Shown piece by piece: positions 32,933 to 36,839 of a DNA stretch of 36,839 nucleotides. The position numbers were made by a program, and so were the translations under genes. The notes below the pieces were generated by a model. It had not been told where the DNA came from. It saw only the letters and a program-made list of their open reading frames with translations, and made no database searches. Positions within the stretch are counted from its first letter, which is position 1; each line of letters begins with the position of its first letter. The stretch is from the IMG/VR virus record IMGVR_UViG_3300018036_000027, positions 1 through 36,839 of that record; one strand, 5' to 3'. This DNA is from a virus.

Positions 32933-34864
32933 ATGAGTTATAGACTAAACAGAACTGATGGTGAATTACTTGTCGATTTAACCGACGGTATTCTCGATAC
33001 TACTACCACAGATATTACCCTCATTGGAAAAAATTATAAAGGTTTTGGTGAGTTTCTAAATGAAAATCTTATCAAAATTATGGAAAATTTTGCTTCAACT
33101 AGTCAACCTGCTAACCCTATGGTTGGACAGTTATGGTATGACAAGCAAGACGCAAGATTAAAAGTATATGATGGTACAGTTTTTAGACCAGCAACAGGAT
33201 CTGTTGTTAGCAGTACACGACCTAGCAACTTAAATGCAGGCGACTTATGGATTGATAACGAAAATAATAAGTTATATATATGGGACGGAACTGACTTAAC
33301 ATTAGTAGGACCTGATTATGATGCAGGACAAGGAAAAACAGGCTTCGAAGTTGCAAGTCAACTAGATAGTACAGATGTTCAGCGCACAATTCTTAAATTG
33401 TTCTTAGGTGGCACACTAGTAGGTGTTTATTCTCCAGAAACTTTTTATATTCCTCCGGAATTCGCAATAGCAGGTTATCCTTTAGTTGCCGGTGATGCAC
33501 AAAATAGACAATTATTAGAAAAAGGATTCAATGTAGTTAGTGCAGAGTTTTTCTATAGAGGAACAGCGACTGCGGCAAAGGGTTTATTAGACGATGCTGG
33601 GGTAACAAAAACAGCTACTGACTTTGTTCCTACAACAGGCAATGCAGCTATGACTGGAAGCCTAAAAATTAAAAACTCAGCAGGTTTAAGTGTAGGAATT
33701 GGCGAAACAGAATATGCAATACTTAAAATTGCAGGTACAACAACCACACTTGAAGCACAACAGAGTAATGCAGATATTGCTTTAAGGGTAAAAACAGGTA
33801 GTAGTTTCATTAATGCTTTATATGTTGACACTAGTGAACAAAAAGTTGGTATATGGAAAGCAAATCCGAGCTATTCTTTAGATGTTACAGGAACAGGTCG
33901 CTTCACAAGTAATCTTACTGTAGGCGGAAATCTACTTGTAGAAGGTGATACTACTTATTTTAACACTACGACACTTAGAGTAGAAGATAAAAATATTGAA
34001 TTAGGACTACTAGATGATAGCACAGAAGGCGATGATAATGCTATAGACGGTGGCGGAATTATATTAAGAAGTTCAAACGGATCTAAAGATTGGACTTGGG
34101 AACAAACAACAAATAGTTATACATCTAATGTTGATATTGATCTAGATGAAAATGTAGGAAATCCTGTTCCGTCTTATAATATAGGCGGCACAAGTGTTTT
34201 AACGAAAACAACACTAGGAAGCACAGTTACAAGTGCATTAGGTGTTACAATATTAGGTGTTCAGTCAGAACTTACAGTTGATGATATAAAATTAAATGGT
34301 GCAACAATTCAAAGAATCAATGGCGCAGGCCTAAATGTTGTTGCTGGCGGCGATATTACTATTGATAGTCAAAATATTACAGGATTAGCAGAACCAACTA
34401 CAAGCACAGATGCAACAACAAAAAATTATGTAGATGTTCAAATTGCTAATCAAGATGTTTACCTTAGTATGGACGTCACTGGCTTAACTGATCCAGCTGC
34501 TATTGGATCAGGTGACGGACCAAAAGACAGTATTAAAACACTTTTACAAAATATGAAAGCGGCGTCTAGTGTTGAAGATGGAACAACAGCATATGTTTTA
34601 GCTACATCATATTCTGGTTCAACAGTTTCTGGTATTGTTGTTGATATTACAACAAGTCCAAATACTTCAGGAGTGTTAACTAAATCAGTTATTAGTGTTG
34701 ATAAAGACAATATTTCAAGTAGTGAAAGTGTTATTCAAGATATTAGCCAAAGTAACGCTGCTAGTGGTACAATCAACCTTACAGCAACAAGATATATTTA
34801 CGAATACACAGCATCTAGTGATGTTTGGGTGTTTGTAAGAAGAACATTACAGACGGTAACTTAA
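32933..34864 (+). CDS. Tail fibre protein, paralogue 2
   Basis: A 643-residue protein. Residues 1-135 match the N-terminal module of its neighbours: IGKNYKGFGEFLNENLIKIM, ENFASTSQPANP, VGQLWYDK, KVYDGT, GDLWIDNENNKLYIWDG. The centre contains fibre repeats such as GNLLVEGDTTYFNTTTLRVE followed by DKNIELG. The segment around 490-505 (EPTTSTDATTKNYVDVQIAN) is a heptad-like trimer motif common in phage fibres. The last 120 residues (YSGSTVSGIVVDITT to VWVFVRRTLQTVT) form a beta-rich tip unlike those of the other two. No collar domain. GGAGGG at the end of the upstream gene, about nine bases before the ATG, is its ribosome site. The shared head suggests the same attachment point or assembly partner. 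Confidence 0.78.
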   Translation: MSYRLNRTDGELLVDLTDGILDTTTTDITLIGKNYKGFGEFLNENLIKIMENFASTSQPANPMVGQLWYDKQDARLKVYDGTVFRPATGSVVSSTRPSNLNAGDLWIDNENNKLYIWDGTDLTLVGPDYDAGQGKTGFEVASQLDSTDVQRTILKLFLGGTLVGVYSPETFYIPPEFAIAGYPLVAGDAQNRQLLEKGFNVVSAEFFYRGTATAAKGLLDDAGVTKTATDFVPTTGNAAMTGSLKIKNSAGLSVGIGETEYAILKIAGTTTTLEAQQSNADIALRVKTGSSFINALYVDTSEQKVGIWKANPSYSLDVTGTGRFTSNLTVGGNLLVEGDTTYFNTTTLRVEDKNIELGLLDDSTEGDDNAIDGGGIILRSSNGSKDWTWEQTTNSYTSNVDIDLDENVGNPVPSYNIGGTSVLTKTTLGSTVTSALGVTILGVQSELTVDDIKLNGATIQRINGAGLNVVAGGDITIDSQNITGLAEPTTSTDATTKNYVDVQIANQDVYLSMDVTGLTDPAAIGSGDGPKDSIKTLLQNMKAASSVEDGTTAYVLATSYSGSTVSGIVVDITTSPNTSGVLTKSVISVDKDNISSSESVIQDISQSNAASGTINLTATRYIYEYTASSDVWVFVRRTLQTVT

Positions 34865-34876
34865 TGTATGAAAAGC

Positions 34877-34884
34877 GATAAATA
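34877..34884 (+). promoter_or_regulatory. T4-late-type promoter box upstream of fibre paralogue 3
   Basis: GATAAATA, identical to the box at 30261 and also ending 18 bases before its ATG (34903). It lies in a true intergenic gap (34865-34902) together with the ribosome site GGGGTAAG. Confidence 0.6.
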
Positions 34885-34902
34885 AACATATAGGGGTAAG
34901 AG

Positions 34903-36420
34903 ATGTCATACACAATAAACAGATATAATACTGCTCAGCTTACAGTAGTCGAAGATGGTACTATTGACCAAACCACCGATTTAAAACTTGTCGGTAAGAA
35001 CTATGCTGGGTATGGAGAAATACAAAACGAAAACTTTGTATTCTTATTAGAAAATTTCGCAGGTGCAAATCAACCACCGAAGGCTTTAAACGGTCAAATT
35101 TGGTTTGATACTGCAAACAGTAAACTAAAATTTTATGATGGTACAAAATGGAGAACAACTGGCGGCGCCGAAGTAAGTAGCACTACCCCTGCAGGACTTG
35201 CTGAAGGTGATTTTTGGTGGGACACCGGAAACGAACAGTTGTATGCATATAACGGAACATCATTTGTACTAGTTGGGCCACAAGGCGTTGGCGAAACAGT
35301 AACTCAATTCCAAAGTACTAATATTAGAGACAATACTGGTACATCAAGACCTGTTATTAAAAGTGTTATTAACGATGAAGTTATTCATATCATCAGTGCT
35401 CAGCAATTCACAATAGGAAGTGAAGATGCAAGTGGTTATCCAGGCTTTGATGTTATTAGACAGGGCTTAACACTTAAAAATACAATTAACTCTACAGGCG
35501 GAGTTACATCTACTTCACATAGATTCTGGGGAACAGCATCAAATGCATTAAAACTTAATGGTATAGATGCAAGTGATTATGTTGTTTCAAGAGCAGGTGA
35601 ATCAACTTCGTTTACAACATTAACAGAATTTGCTGATATCGGTGTAGCCATTGGTGACTCAAACGATTTAGTAATTAAGATTGTTGATGATAACAAAGGA
35701 TTGATTGCTAACGAACAAGGACAGCAACTATATTTCCAAGTACAAAACGCAAGTGCGGCACAAAAAATGCCATTGCGTCTAACTGCAACAGCAATTTTAC
35801 CAGGTTATAGTAATGTAAGCGCCTGGACAGGAACAGAAACAATTAATATTGGTGCAAGTGGTAATGCATTTAGCACAGTTTATGCTACTACATTTAGTGG
35901 TACTGCTACAAACTCACAAACACTCGAAGTTGGCGGAGTATCAAGAAGTGCAAGTACTAGTGCAACAGCAAATACTGTTGCCGCAAGAGATGGTTCGGGA
36001 CATTTGTACGCAAATGTTTTCCAAGGAACGTCGACAGCAGCTCAATTTGCTGACTTGGCTGAAAAGTATACAGCTGATGCAGACTATGAGCCTGGCACAG
36101 TATTAGTATTTGGCGGCGAAGCAGAAGTTACAGAATGTAAATCATTTTGCGATACAAGATTAGCTGGTGTTGTTTCAACAAATCCGGCACACTTAATGAA
36201 CAGCAAAATCGAAGGTGTTGCAATAGCACTAAAAGGTAGAGTTCCTTGTAAAGTAGAAGGACCAGTTAACAAGGGTGACATATTAGTCACAGGACCAACT
36301 GCTGGAACTGCTACAACGCTTAGAAATGACAGTGCATCTCCAAGTCCTTGGTGCGTAATTGGAAAAAGTTTAGAAGACAATTCCGACGAAGGCGTCAGAC
36401 TAGTAGAGATTGCAATTTAA
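34903..36420 (+). CDS. Tail fibre protein, paralogue 3
   Basis: A 505-residue protein with the shared fibre head (residues 1-135: LVGKNYAGYGEIQNENFVFL, LENFAGANQPP, GQIWFDT, KFYDGTKW, GDFWWDTGNEQLYAYNG). A TINIGASGNAFSTVYATTF repeat near 320 matches one in the collar-type fibre. The C-terminal 125 residues are a separate domain: FADLAEKYTADADYEPGTVL, ECKSFCDTRLAGVVS, GVAIALKGRVPCKVEGPVNK, GDILVTGPTAGTA. This compact closing domain recurs, to my knowledge, at the end of marine phage fibres; the exact role is unknown and may be trimerisation or receptor binding. It has its own late-type box upstream, which would let it be transcribed separately from the two earlier fibres. Confidence 0.78.
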   Translation: MSYTINRYNTAQLTVVEDGTIDQTTDLKLVGKNYAGYGEIQNENFVFLLENFAGANQPPKALNGQIWFDTANSKLKFYDGTKWRTTGGAEVSSTTPAGLAEGDFWWDTGNEQLYAYNGTSFVLVGPQGVGETVTQFQSTNIRDNTGTSRPVIKSVINDEVIHIISAQQFTIGSEDASGYPGFDVIRQGLTLKNTINSTGGVTSTSHRFWGTASNALKLNGIDASDYVVSRAGESTSFTTLTEFADIGVAIGDSNDLVIKIVDDNKGLIANEQGQQLYFQVQNASAAQKMPLRLTATAILPGYSNVSAWTGTETINIGASGNAFSTVYATTFSGTATNSQTLEVGGVSRSASTSATANTVAARDGSGHLYANVFQGTSTAAQFADLAEKYTADADYEPGTVLVFGGEAEVTECKSFCDTRLAGVVSTNPAHLMNSKIEGVAIALKGRVPCKVEGPVNKGDILVTGPTAGTATTLRNDSASPSPWCVIGKSLEDNSDEGVRLVEIAI

Positions 36421-36424
36421 TGAC

Positions 36425-36432
36425 TATAAATA
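36425..36432 (+). promoter_or_regulatory. Perfect T4 late promoter box (TATAAATA)
   Basis: TATAAATA, an exact match to the T4 late consensus, in the gap after the fibre gene and 24 bases before the ATG at 36457. AAAGGAAG at 36444-36451 is the ribosome site. Confidence 0.7.
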
Positions 36433-36456
36433 AGTGCGTAGTTAAAGGAAGTTAAT

Positions 36457-36839
36457 ATGGCAGTAAGCACCGGCGATACAATTACAGCAGCTCAATATAA
36501 TGGCTTACAAAGTCGTGTTAATACTGTTATGGGAACAGGATCCGGAACCACCGGTTATGGACAGACCTTAGCAAGTGGACAAGTAAGTGTTGGACAAACA
36601 ATTACTGCTAACCACTTTGATACTTTAAGAACAGATATAAACAAAGCAAACAACCACCAAAGCGGAACTAATGCTGCAATTGGTGATATTGCTGTAGGAC
36701 AGGTTATTGGCGCAGATGCCAGTGGAACAAGTATTAGTGCATTAACAGTATTAGACGAAGGTTTTAACGATTACGAAACTGCAATAGGCGTAATTGAAAC
36801 TAACAAGTTTCTTATTAATGCTGGCAATAGCAGTGTTGA
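36457..36839 (+). CDS. Fibre-like structural protein (partial, runs off right edge)
   Basis: Starts with ATG at 36457 after a clear AAAGGAAG site and stays open to the edge (127 full codons; the final TGA letters are out of frame). The first 70 residues contain an internal duplication: TGDTITAAQYNGLQSRVNTV and VGQTITANHFDTLRTDINKA, separated by GTGSGTTGYGQTLASGQ. This helix plus glycine-loop repeat is, to my knowledge, typical of a structural protein family found beside the fibre genes of marine T4-like phages. No transmembrane or enzymatic motif is seen. It has the best late promoter box of the window. The function beyond being a probable virion component is unknown. Confidence 0.65.
   Translation, partial: MAVSTGDTITAAQYNGLQSRVNTVMGTGSGTTGYGQTLASGQVSVGQTITANHFDTLRTDINKANNHQSGTNAAIGDIAVGQVIGADASGTSISALTVLDEGFNDYETAIGVIETNKFLINAGNSSV

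Noticed and set aside
36837-36839. TGA at the right edge as the stop of the last gene
   Set aside because: The frame from ATG 36457 reads GTT then GA-, so the TGA is out of frame and the gene continues.

Overview
This window is a piece of a marine T4-like myovirus (Straboviridae-related; cyanophage or pelagiphage type). The evidence is a run of T4-family genes: the gp46/gp47 recombination nuclease, the gp55 late sigma factor, and a baseplate series ending in gp53, hub, gp5, gp25 and gp6. These are followed by a giant wedge-type protein and a cluster of fibre proteins built from the LWYD/KVYDG modules typical of marine T4-like phages. The DNA is AT-rich and dense, with no gap above about 70 bases, no tRNA, no CRISPR array and no insertion sequence. 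The host cannot be fixed from this window; AT-rich marine bacteria such as Prochlorococcus, Synechococcus or Pelagibacter are plausible.

Layout: bases 1-4342 are read on the minus strand as one apparent operon, in the order gp55 sigma, gp47 (TTG start), gp46, a small membrane protein, a small basic protein, and a SegE-like GIY-YIG nuclease cut by the window edge. Bases 4409-36839 are read on the plus strand: tail-tube cap/initiator-like protein, gp53, hub, gp5 spike without a lysozyme domain, gp25, gp6, a 5583-residue giant structural protein (about 45% of the window), a 204-residue structural protein, three paralogous fibre proteins (one with a gp12-like tail collar domain), and the start of another fibre-like gene that runs off the right edge.

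How it works together: the 66-base divergent gap at 4343-4408 holds a near-consensus sigma70 promoter (TTGACT-17-TATAAT) pointing to gp55 and the recombination genes, and a T4-late-type box (AATAAATA) pointing to the baseplate genes. The two overlap by two bases. gp55 would first be made from the host-type promoter and would then direct polymerase to TATAAATA-like boxes, several of which precede plus-strand structural transcription units.

The most unusual content is in the giant gene. It has a probable seven-bladed FG-GAP propeller split by about 2 kb of other modules, four carbohydrate-binding-like W/GD/Y modules, two glycine-rich GSGY repeats, and an inserted domain of about 340 residues. 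That domain has markedly higher GC than its flanks and a His-x2-His-x2-His helix, and it is a candidate horizontally acquired metal-binding or enzymatic domain on the virion.
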